64,000 nucleotides of DNA from positions 62,001 to 126,000 of the forward strand of contig JAIVFH010000063.1 in NCBI GenBank assembly GCA_025765595.1, read 5' to 3'. Positions 37,081 through 46,968 of the stretch are shown one piece after another (position 1 is the stretch's first letter; every line of letters begins with the position of its first letter). A program made the position numbers and the translations under genes. The notes under the pieces were generated by a model. The model saw only the letters and a list, made by a program, of their open reading frames with translations, was not told the origin of the DNA and did not search any database. The stretch comes from Obelidium mucronatum. Its lineage: Eukaryota; Chytridiomycota; Chytridiomycetes; Chytridiales; Chytriomycetaceae.

Positions 37081-40000
37081 ATGTCGTCCATTCAAGAGAT
37101 CCTTAAGCAACGTACGTTGTGGGCCCGTACTCCACCCACCCGCGCATCCGCGCATTTGGTTTAGGATCATCATAAATGAAGGAGATCATATCCGAAAGTG
37201 CGCCATGGACGAAAGCAATGTGCTAATTGGCTTCACTTTTATTAGGGGTCTTGAATCAAGTAGTGACGCAAGTCAAGACAGTTGCGTCAAAATGGAAAGT
37301 TCTTATCGTCGATGCATTGGCGCGCAAAGTGATCAATAGTTGTATCAAGACCAGTGACATTTTGGAACTGAATGTGACCAGTTTAGTGATCGTGGTCCCC
37401 GTACTTGCCCCCTTCCTTCGCACCAACAAAACACTGATTGCATTGAATTTAAATTCCAGTTGTTGAAATGCTGGAGCTGCGAAGGACACCGTTTCCGGAT
37501 CTTGATGCCGTTTATCTGCTTTCGCCTACACCTGATTCTGTTGAGCTTTTGCTGGCTGATTATACGAGAGGAAAACCACCATATGCTGCTGCACACTTGT
37601 TTTTTATTTCTGGTATGAAGACGGTCCCTCCGTTTGCTGGGAAAGATCTTTTTGTAACTGAAGCCCATGTTTTTTTTAGCGTTATCTGACACACTGTTCG
37701 AGAAAATTCAAAAATCCCCGATTCAAAGGCACGTTCAAACATTAAAGGAGCTGAATATGGATTTTTTGGGTATGAGGATGTCAATTTCAAGAAAAAAACT
37801 TCCTAATGCGTTTACTAATTTATTCATTTATTTTTTTTTTTTTTTGAATTATCCCCTTTTAAAAAAATATATATATATTTATAAGCACTGGAACCGCAAG
37901 CGTTCTCTTTGGATCTTCCTGGAGCGTTACCTTCAATCATCAATGCTCAAACTCCGTCTCATTTGAAATACGAATTGGCTCCTGTTGCAAAACGGCTTGT
38001 GTCTGTTTTGGCAACATTGGGCGAATATCCATATATTCGTTACTATACACCGCCGACGCCGACGATTACTCCGAATAGTTCGAATACGCCGCTGATTGAG
38101 ATGTTTGCGAAAATGGTTCAAGACGAATTGGACGAATTGTCTCGAATTGACAAAAGTTATCCTCCTGCAAGTACTTTCCCCCGCGCTGTTTTGTTGTTGG
38201 TTGACAGAGGAGTCGATGTTGTTTCCCCGCTTCTGCATGAGTTTACGTATCAGGCAATGGTGCACGACTGTTTAACTTTGGAAGACGGAAACAAGTATCC
38301 CAACAAGTAAGTTATCGAAGGGGTTGGCTGTTGGCTTCATCGAAATGCATTCCATATTTAATGGCGCTCGCTTCTTTTCCCAAGGTCTGATGAAGGAAAA
38401 ATGGCGACTCTTGATGATTTTGATAAGATTTGGGTGAGTGAATGTGTCTTGTTTTGCTTTCCTCTCTTTGCGAAGCTCGAATTACTAACTGCATTATTTT
38501 TTCTTTTTGGTTTTGAAAGGTATCCCAAAAGTACAGCCATATTGCGGAAGTCTTGCAATATTTGGCAGAAGGGGTCAAAAAGTTTTCAACGGAAAACAAG
38601 GCCGCCAACTTTGCAACTGGTGCCAAGTACGTTGTTTTTTTAATTCTGTTTTGGTTTTGGTTTTCCTTGGAAACTCACCCTATATTCCCAGTCGCGGAAA
38701 AGATCAAATTGCCGATTTGAAGGATACTCTCAATGCACTTCCAGAGTATCAAGAAATGAAATCAAAGGTATTCGTTGCTTTCTTCAGTATGCTTTTTTTT
38801 TACAATCTAACCTGTGGTTTTCCCCCTTGAGTTTTCACTTCATACTGATATTTGTCAAGACTGCATGTCAGTATTTGGCAAGTACAAGCATCAAGATATA
38901 TCAACCGTGGAACAGGTACAGAGTCGCTTACTTCACGATGATCAAACATAACGTGCCCACCCCAGGAACTTGTTACTGGAGAAAACAGTGATCAAAAACC
39001 TGCGAAGAACGTTGCCGGAGCAGTGGAAGCACTATTGGCGAATCGATCACTCTGGTTTGTTTGTGTAGTTTGTTTGTGTGGGTTACCAGTTATTCACCGT
39101 GCAAAATTCCTTGTTTTTTTCAGCCACGAAGACAGAATTCGGCTTCTCATGCTTCATATAATTACTGCAGAAGGTCTTTCAGATACAGAAAGACAGAAAT
39201 TGTTTGATATTGTTCGACTTTCTCGCGAAGATTACCAAGCCGTGACCAACTTGTCCATGCTGGGAGTCCGTCTTTCTGAAAGCACAGCGAAGCGAGGAGA
39301 CAAAGCAAATCCATATGCTTCGTCGAGTCTGAAGGGCGGACGAGGTCGAATCAAGGAAGTTAAATTTGAAAATAGCCGTTACATTCCCATCGTCAAGCAC
39401 ATCTTGGAGGTACTATTCGAAGAACAGCTGAAGTTTATGGGGGTATTTTTTTTTGACTCCAGTTCTCTTTTAGGATCAAACAAAGAATTCGATGGACTCA
39501 TCATCGTTTTCTTGGGTGAAAGAGCCACCACCGGCATTTAACCGATCCACACCCGTAGCAGGAAGCCGTATGGCAAGCACCAACAATCGTACCAGTTACG
39601 ATTACGACGACACCAGCAGTGGTGTCCAACGAACGAAACCATCCTGGGCCACATCGCGGGTGGGTGGCGGATCAATGAACAGATCCGCTGGCTCTTCAAC
39701 CGCTGGCGCCGCTGGATCCAAAGACTCATCATCATCAAGCATCCTTCCTCCAACCAATCGCCCCAACCTGGATCCCAACATTCTCCGAAGCAACGGCCCC
39801 CGAGTGATTCTTTTCATGCTTGGTGGAATGACGCACTCTGAAATGCGATCTGCAAACGAAGTCATGATTGAAACTCAACGGGAAGTATTGATTGGAAGCA
39901 CGCATGTCTTGAACCCGCACCTCTTTTTGGATACCTTGAGGAGTTTGCATAAACGTGGGGGGCCGAGTCAGCCTTCAAAGAGTCCATATGATCCGAAACC

Positions 40001-40715
40001 GGAACCGCCGCCTGTGTCTGTGACAGCTGGGTCGTCGTCGTCGCGTGGGAAATCGCGGGGTCCAGATGGTCGCCGCGGGGGAGACGAGAGAGGCGGGGAT
40101 CGTGGTGATCGTCGTCGGGATGATGACCCACGTGGTGGTGGAGTGCAAAAAAGTAAGAGTGAAGGTCGTATTGATCGGTACCGTGATGACCGTGACGATC
40201 GTGATGATCGGGGTAGTGGATCTCGGGGAGGTTATCGCGATGATCGCGGCGGTGGCGGTAATTCGAGGGGTCAATATCGAGATGATCGCGGTGACGGAAG
40301 AGGCGGTGATGGGAGAGGTGGAGGGGGCAGGGATGGTGGCTCGCGTAGTGGTTACAGAGATGAAGGAGGCTCCAGATCGGGGTACAGAGATGAAGACCGC
40401 GGTAATTCCAGATCAGGCTATCGGGACGACCGAGATGATCGAGGATATCGCGATGACAGAGATAGAGATGATCGTGGTGGACGGGGCTATGGAGACGGAA
40501 GAGGCGATGGGCGCGGTGACGGCGGCAGAGATGGTGGCAGAAGTGGCGGTCGTGGAGGTGACAGATATGGTTCTGAGCCTGTGTTGAGTTCACGCAGCAA
40601 ATCGCGCGATAGAGATCGTGGAGGTCGTCGCGACGACTTAAGTGATCGCATGGAGCGTGTGAATTTGGATCAACCATCGAAAAAGAAGGGTTGGTTTGGA
40701 TTTGGCAAGAAGTAA
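37081..40715 (+). CDS. SEC1: Sec1/Munc18 (SM) protein with Arg/Asp/Gly-rich tail
   Basis: SM protein that clasps syntaxin/SNARE bundles and drives exocytic fusion. MSSIQEILKQ joins VLNQVVTQVKTVASKWKVLI after the first intron, then IVEMLELRRTPFPDLDAVYL, with LSPTPDSVELLLADY. LLVDRGVDVVSPLLHEFTYQ is the SM signature. It continues with LVTGENSDQKPAKNV, EDRIRLLMLHIITAEGLSD and RVILFMLGGMTHSEMRSANE, the usual C-terminus. After about 39960 a tail of roughly 250 residues follows, full of RDDRDDRG and RGGYRDDRGGG repeats, ending KKKGWFGFGKK. Classic Sec1 proteins lack such a tail. About ten introns lie in the 5' two thirds. Start chosen as the only ATG giving the conserved first helix. Confidence 0.92.
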
Positions 40716-40743
40716 TTCATTTCCAATACATATATGAAAGTTA

Positions 40744-42471
40744 TTAGAATCCTGCGTCGCGAAGAGCTGCAGACGCCAGGCTGTCCGCAATTTTGTTCTC
40801 TGCTCTCAACACGTGCCAGAAAGCAACTCGCAACCCCTTTTTGTTCCAAAATTCCAGAAGCTTTGAATCCAACTCGGCAAACAAGTCTCCATTCACAACA
40901 GGAGTTCCTTTTGCAGACTTAAATCCATTTTGTCTCCACTTTCGCATCCAATCACACAACCCCTTGACAACGTACTCTGAGTCCATCACAATGATGAACG
41001 TTGTTTCCGTTGGATCATCCAGCTCATCATAAAGCTCCTCAGCAATCAATTCCAAAGCTTGTTTGGCTGCAAAAAGTTCAGCGCGTTGGTTTGTTTGTGC
41101 TTGCTTCATGGGCAAAAGGCCTTTGCGTGAATAGGGCGCGTTAATAACGCCGGCGACACCAAAGGAGGCTCGTGCACCCTGTTTTCCGTTCAAGGAACAG
41201 CCTCCATCGGCATGTAAGCCAATGTACGAATGCGGTCCAGAACTGACGGATTTCAAGAAGTATTCTTTTGAGTAATCAAAGACCGAAGCAGGAGAGGCGG
41301 ATGGGATGAGGCCTAACTCTGCTGGAGAGAAGCAACGAATTTTCAAATCATCGAACTTTGCTGCGGCAGAACTGACACCAACGGCAGCAGATGGGTTCTC
41401 TAAGACTGATTTGATGATGGCGAGGGCGATCTCTCTGGAGGATTCTTCCCAATTGACATCACCCAAGAAGAGTATACGACCTTGTCCAACTTGTCCTACA
41501 GCTACAGCGGTTTTACCCGCAGGAAACGCGTAACTCGAAGACCCACGACCCATCGAGAACAAGCGATCAGAAGGGTCAACGCCTGAAAGCAAGCACGCTT
41601 TGACATTGTAGACGTTCTTCTGAAGGTTCTGACTAAAAAAGCATCCCTCTGGAATGAGGGATCTCCAAAATTCGTGAATATAGTGAGATTCTCGAGTGTA
41701 AGCACAAAACTTCCAGGGCTTTCCAAACGACTGAAACATTTCGGCCAGGGTTGGACCTTCGCCTCCAAAAAACACAAGTAGCCTTCCTGGAAGTCTGAGC
41801 CATATATCCAACGCGCGTCTCCACTCTTTGTTTCTGAAGAAAGGGGACGTGAATTCATGGGCATGCATTGCCATAACAACCGAATGCTTGGAAAGGAGGT
41901 TGATGGATTCCTGCACTTTTGAGGGATTCATGTCGTGCAGCGTGAATGCAAGCTGTCCTTTCTCCTTCTCCAGTTCTCTGATGCTTGGAGCGTCGGCTGT
42001 GGAAAAGTAACCGAGACTACCGAGAACAAGCACCTTGTTTGGCGCTTGCTTGGCCGACAGCAGCTTCTCCCGCAGCGCCGAATCGCTGAGTGGCGAAGAC
42101 GCGGCCGCTTCCCTCAGAGCGGCGGCGCCGCCATCGGCCAGGTACTGGGCCACTGGAATCCAAAGATCGCCAACGGGCGTGACAAACTCCTCGTGCAGAT
42201 CATCGACGCCGTAAGGACCCAGCTCGCTAAACCTTTCGTACTCCAGCACGTAGCACGGCTTTCCCGCCCAGCCCTCGAGCTCAAGGTTGCGGCCACCAGT
42301 GAACACGCCAACCACCTTGGCGACATGTCCAGTGCCCTGCGTGACAACAAGCCCAGACCGCACAAGCCCCCGGCCAAGCTGCACTCCATCGGGCTTGCGT
42401 GCCGCCGCAAGCCGCTGTTCGGCGGCGCGTTCGTCGCGGTACGAGTCACTGAACGAGTTTGTGAAAAACAT
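40744..42471 (-). CDS. RNase H domain protein with unrecognised N-terminal half
   Basis: Intronless frame of about 575 residues starting MFFTNSFSDSYRDERAAEQR. The C-terminal 150 residues are a type 1 RNase H domain: GLHADGGCSLNG (first Asp), QTNQRAELFAAKQALELIAE (Glu), FIIVMDSEYVVKGLCDWMRK (Asp) and LRAENKIADSLASAAL (last Asp). All four catalytic acids are visible, so it probably cleaves the RNA strand of RNA:DNA hybrids. The N-terminal 400 residues are not RNase H. They include LGRGLVRSGLVVTQGTGHVA and a Rossmann-like stretch KVLVLGSLGYFSTADAP. LLVFFGGEGPTLAEMFQSFG and QGRILFLGDVNWEESSREIA look like a glutamine-amidotransferase/ThuA-like fold, but I am not certain. The first 350 bases are GC-rich. 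A 31-residue in-frame extension upstream to 42564 is disfavoured because it runs almost to the eS25 stop. Confidence 0.8.
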   Translation of the reverse strand: MFFTNSFSDSYRDERAAEQRLAAARKPDGVQLGRGLVRSGLVVTQGTGHVAKVVGVFTGGRNLELEGWAGKPCYVLEYERFSELGPYGVDDLHEEFVTPVGDLWIPVAQYLADGGAAALREAAASSPLSDSALREKLLSAKQAPNKVLVLGSLGYFSTADAPSIRELEKEKGQLAFTLHDMNPSKVQESINLLSKHSVVMAMHAHEFTSPFFRNKEWRRALDIWLRLPGRLLVFFGGEGPTLAEMFQSFGKPWKFCAYTRESHYIHEFWRSLIPEGCFFSQNLQKNVYNVKACLLSGVDPSDRLFSMGRGSSSYAFPAGKTAVAVGQVGQGRILFLGDVNWEESSREIALAIIKSVLENPSAAVGVSSAAAKFDDLKIRCFSPAELGLIPSASPASVFDYSKEYFLKSVSSGPHSYIGLHADGGCSLNGKQGARASFGVAGVINAPYSRKGLLPMKQAQTNQRAELFAAKQALELIAEELYDELDDPTETTFIIVMDSEYVVKGLCDWMRKWRQNGFKSAKGTPVVNGDLFAELDSKLLEFWNKKGLRVAFWHVLRAENKIADSLASAALRDAGF

Positions 42472-42567
42472 TACTTGGAAACAAACAAAAAGTTTATTGG
42501 GCAGTATGTGCAAGAGACATGGGTTTTTGGATTGGTTGTTGATTTGAAAGAGAGACCATCTCATTTT

Positions 42568-43297
42568 TTACTCATCGTCAGCTTCGTCATCCTCTTGAAC
42601 AGCAGCCTTCTTAGACTTCTTCTCCTTCTTCTCAACAGCAACTGGAGCCGCAGACTCCTCCTCTTTGGTAGCACGAGTGTAAATCAACTGCTTCTTGTGC
42701 ACAGCAATTGGCTTAATCAAGCCCTTAGCAGCCAAGTCGCGAACGGCAACACGAGCCAAAGAACCGTTGATCTTAAGACGGTCCACAAGAACTGATGGAG
42801 TAATCAACTTGTAGGTTGGAACTTCCTTAAACAGCTTGTCGAAAGTCAACTTGTCAAAGATGACGGCGTTGTTGGCCTTGTCCTTGGTGCGTCCCTTGGA
42901 CCACTTCTTCTTCTTGGCCTTTCCACCGGCCATCGCCTTGGCGATCTTGGATGCTTTGTCTTGCTTTGGAGGCTGTTTGATAGTTGGAAGGAGGTGTTTT
43001 TGTCGTTAGCGTTGTGTTGTTGTGTCATATCTCCGTTCACATTCGCCTCGATCCAATAGCTAATGCTGAATTGTATGTTCGGTAATCCGGAAGGACGGGT
43101 TGACTGATCCGTATGTCGAATGTCCATTCAAACATCCCAACTGATGCACTCTGTCCCGCCCAACTCAACACCCTACGCCAAGAATGCATCCTCCGTCCAT
43201 TTAATCGATGCCTGCCCATGCAAGTGTAACACTCTGATGGCCCTGGATCCGATGCGATGGCGCTGTGGTGTGGTGATGGGAGAGGTCCACGAACCAT
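42568..43297 (-). CDS. RPS25: small ribosomal subunit protein eS25
   Basis: Component of the 40S head. The main exon encodes [20 protein letters not shown] then [20 protein letters not shown]. It continues [20 protein letters not shown] and [20 protein letters not shown], and ends in a short acidic tail. It begins right after a good 3' splice site (TATCAAACAG at about 42978, branch-like GCTAAC upstream), with no ATG in frame before it. The family begins M-PPK, so exon 1 is expected to be the ATG alone. The best candidate is ATGGTTCGT on the minus strand at 43297, giving a first intron of about 317 bp directly after the start codon, common in fungal ribosomal protein genes. Product certain; start codon inferred. 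The lead-in from CSTF1 is only 91 bp. Confidence 0.9.
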
Positions 43298-43388
43298 TTT
43301 TGTCACGAACCCAAACCACCCTGAAAATCAATCTCAAACTCAACACCCCCCATCGAAAAACTGCAATACCAGTTTTTATTTTCAGCTT

Positions 43389-45055
43389 TCAATCCTTCAA
43401 CTCTTCTTCGGCAAACCAATACCGTGCTCTGCAGTCATCGCTTACAGTCACAAATCCACAATCAACTGGCGATGAAATCACGCTTCGGATACTGTTTGCG
43501 TGGAGTGACGGGTATTTTGACAACAAGGTTCCTGTTTTCGTGTCCCATGCGACGATCGCGTTTGCGGTGTCATCAATAGAAAGCACTAGCCCATCTTTTT
43601 GAGAAAAGGTGGCGTTAATTCCAGGAGACTTTGTTTAAAAAAAAGGGTTTTCTTAGCACCAAACAAACTTCAAATTTATCACAACAAAAATACCCTCTGA
43701 GTAGCCCCTTCGAAAGTCTGCAACACCCGCCCTGATCCCAGATCCCAAATTCGCGGCAGGGAATCAAGACCACATGACAAGAGCCATTTCCCATTTTGAG
43801 AAAACTCTACTGAAGTGACAGACGCGCCGCCATGCGCTTGTTGGATTGTGTTGATGAGTTTCCCTCCGACGCCATCGTAGATTCGGATTGTTCCATCAGT
43901 GGAGGATGTGGCAAACACATTTCCTTGCGGAGAAAAGCGCGCCTAGGATTGGTTTAATAAAACCGAAAGAAAAAGAAGTGAAAATAACCTTAGTAATAGA
44001 TCCAGCCAACTCCCCCACAGCCGGAGAACTCGGTCGAAAACACTTGAAAGTCTGAGTATCATAAATGCGAACACACTCATGATCCGTGCCAACCAACAAG
44101 AAATCACCCGTCGGATGAAACGAAACAGAGCGAACCGCACACGCGTCTTGGAAATATCTGTACCCACGCTTCGCATTGGGTCTCTGCAAGTCGTACAATT
44201 TGATTGTCATATCATCGCTACAAGAGACAAGAATCGTTCCGTTCGGATGGAAGGCAACATCATTCGCGGGGCCTTGGTGATCGTAGAATGTTCGAATGGC
44301 TGGTTTGTCTGCAGTTGCAACGGAGGGGTCTCGATGACACGCGTGTATTTTCCCAACGTCTAGGACTTTGAGCGAGTTATCGGCACTGCAGGTTGCAAAA
44401 TAGGCGCCGTCAACACTGAATGCGGCGTTTCGGACGGCGCCTTTATGTTGCGTTGCAAACCAGCTCGTGTATCCTGGCGTGTTGTGAGCTAGAAAATAGA
44501 ATATGTAAGACAAAATAACAATAAATAAAAAACTAAAAAAGATATCTGAACATGTACCAGGTCGGGATCTGTCACTAGGTTGGAGAACGACTCCTGGAGT
44601 TCGTGTGGTGAAACCATCCGTCATGTCTTCATCGTCAGTATTATCTTCAACAACATGGTCGTTCCGACCCTTTTGGCAGAGTAAAGCCAATTCATTCGAT
44701 GCAACCAAGGGGCTTGTTGAAGACTCGTGTTGAGCAAGCAGACTCGCAACGTCGCTAAGTCCATAAAGCAACAGTTGTCTGATTTTTCAATAATTTCAAA
44801 TAAGTTGACGAAAGAGATTTTGAATAAAAGGAACGGGTTTGGTTTGTTTTGATTACTTTGCAATCAGAGGTAGTAGCTGGATACGTATTGGTGTTAAAAA
44901 AGTAACAATACAGCTTTACCCAAACCAACCTCTTCCTTCGGCATTTCCTTGGAGGACCCGCTATTGAATTGAACCGGGTTTTGTATTGGCGTAGGCGTCG
45001 GTGCTGGTGGAGTCGTTGATAAGAGTCCCAACAGGGATGATACATCTGCATTCAT
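43389..45055 (-). CDS. CSTF1: cleavage stimulation factor subunit 1 (CstF-50)
   Basis: WD40 subunit of CstF, which binds GU-rich elements downstream of poly(A) sites in pre-mRNA 3'-end processing. Exon 1 reads MNADVSSLLGLLSTTPAPTP. The usual N-terminal dimerisation helices correspond to SDVASLLAQHESSTSPLVAS. WD40 blocks: FATQHKGAVRNAAFSVDGAY, FATCSADNSLKVLDVGKI, AIRTFYDHQGPANDVAFHPN, VRSVSFHPTGDFLLVGTDHE, FATSSTDGTIRIYDGVGG and LLSCGLDSLPRIWDLGSGR. The end CGFVTVSDDCRARYWFAEEE is a near match to the animal CstF-50 C-terminus. Four to five introns. A decayed copy of exon 1 lies 8.9 kb away (53885-53984). Confidence 0.93.
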
Positions 45056-45309
45056 CTCCGATTTTATTTTTATTATTTATTATCATTTTTAAATAAATAG
45101 AAAAAAGGAATATTAACATTCCATCGCAATAGAGATATATCTTTGCGCGACGCAGGATGACAAGCCACAAAAAAAAACAAAAAAAAACCTCATAGAAAAA
45201 AAACGAATTCAATTCATTGTTATATCCAATCTACTCTATCAAAATCCTATCCCATAAATTGAAAATAGGAATATCTATACTATATTTTTAGTCTCTAACT
45301 TCTAAACAA

Positions 45310-46968
45310 TCAAACTTGGATAACAAAGAGCGAAACAAGCAACGCGAAACCGACAGCGAAAACACTTTTGTAGCCAGAAGCTCCACCCTTGAGCAAGTTT
45401 CCGGCAGTATTAGTACCCGCTGCTAGCGCTGCACTGTATGGCGCATTGCCAGCTGGAGCAGTTGCAGTCTTGACTGGAGTACCAGCCACATATGGGCTGC
45501 TTCTGGCAGGAATATTACCAGCTGGATCTGGGGCGGCATATGGGTTACCTCCAGCAACAGTTGGAGCGTTGCCGGCTGGAGCAGGTGCAGAACTGTAAAA
45601 CGCAGTTGGGTTACTTCCGGCTGGAGCATTACCCGCAGGAACTGGAGCAGCGTATGGGTTACCACCAGCAGCAGTTGGAGCATTACCAGCTGGAACTGGG
45701 GCGACGTATAGAGCAGCTGGGTTGTTTCCAGCTGCCGGAGCAGCCCCGTATGCAGCAGTTGGGTTGGCTGGGGAATTACCCGCTGGAACTGGGGCGGCGT
45801 ATGCAGCGGCTGGGTTGCTTCCAGCTGGAGCGTTACCAGCTGGCGCAGCACCATACTTAGCAGCGGGGTTCGCAGTACCAGCAGTTGGGGCCACTACAAA
45901 TGGGGCAGCGTATTGACCAGCCGTAGATGGGTTGTTTCCTGTAGGTGCTGATCCACTAGTAGTAGTAGCCGCGGATGGAGCATATGGACCAGCAGTGTTT
46001 CCAGCTGGACTGTTGGATTTGGATGGAGATGGTGTCAAGGAGATTGAACCTGTTTGGCTGACGGCAGCTCCGGTAGTAGAATCAGCAGCAGTTCCAGAGC
46101 AAGTGGTAGTTTTGGAAGCGGTACCAGTGCATGTAGTCGACGCAGAAGCAGTTCCAGTACAGGTTGTAGACGCAGAAGCAGTTCCAGTATAAGTTGTAGA
46201 CACAGAAGCGGTTCCAGTGCAGGTTGAAGACGCAGAAGCAGTTCCAGTAAAAGTTGTAGACGCAGAAGCAGTTCCAGTGCAGGTAGTAGTGGTTGTAGTT
46301 GTCGCAGTAGCGTTATTGTTAATCGGGGCAACACCGTTGAAGAAAGTAATGCTGTTATCTCTTCTCTTCTTTCTCAAAGTCGAGATATCGGTGATACTGA
46401 CAGTTACGCTTCCGAGGACTTCGGTTCCAGTGTTGATGACGATTAGCAGCTTTGTCTTGTCGCTGTTAAGCAACAGAGCATACCACTGGCTCTGGATATA
46501 CTGCGGAAGAATGTAAGAAAACTGGATTCCATTTGGAATAACGACCGCTTGAATAGTGAATGAAGACGCATTGTTGTAAGTGTCGGTGGGTAGGACGCCG
46601 TTAAACTGTTTGTTCGAGGTGTTTAAGATTTGTCGCAAAAACACAAAAACTAAAACCACAGTACCTGGTAACCCACGGAAGTGAATCCTACAACCACGGC
46701 GTTTAAACCAACGTTGCTGGAGGTTGGAAGAGGAACTCCATTGACAGCAAGTGGAGCAGATGGTGTCAAAACAGCAGAGACTTGCAAAAGAGACGCACTC
46801 AATTGAGTTTCGCTCGCGAAGCCAAACGTGGTTGGGATAGGAACCAAGGACGCATTGAAGGGTTCCAGTAAATGTAACTGTGATGTTGTTGTTGGGGGTA
46901 AGGTTGTGGGCGATTGCGTTGAGTACCGAAGTTGGTGGGTTTACTGGACATGGGTTGGAAGGGCTTGT
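45310..46968 (-). pseudogene. GPI-tailed Ala/Pro/Thr-repeat surface protein, 5' end missing
   Basis: The downstream part is an open exon. It starts FNGVLPTDTYNNASSFTIQA, with a beta-rich stretch VIPNGIQFSYILPQYIQSQW. Next come mucin-like TGTASASTTC units (about 46060-46300), then Pro/Ala repeats of the type APVPAGNAPAG (about 45440-45900). The end SGYKSVFAVGFALLVSLFVI looks like a GPI-attachment or membrane tail. Upstream, past an intron at about 46615-46672, the frame reads FNASLVPIPTTFGFASETQL. It then shifts by one base at the GGG 46860-46862 into TSVLNAIAHNLTPNNNITVT, which runs without ATG or signal peptide to the edge of the TIR element at 46969. So the 5' part is lost or lies beyond the element. 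Possibly the 3' half of the gene at 49804-53362. Confidence 0.6.

Noticed and set aside
42472..42564. Upstream start of the RNase H protein at 42564
   Set aside because: It would place the start codon within a few bases of the eS25 stop, and the added residues look like UTR translation.
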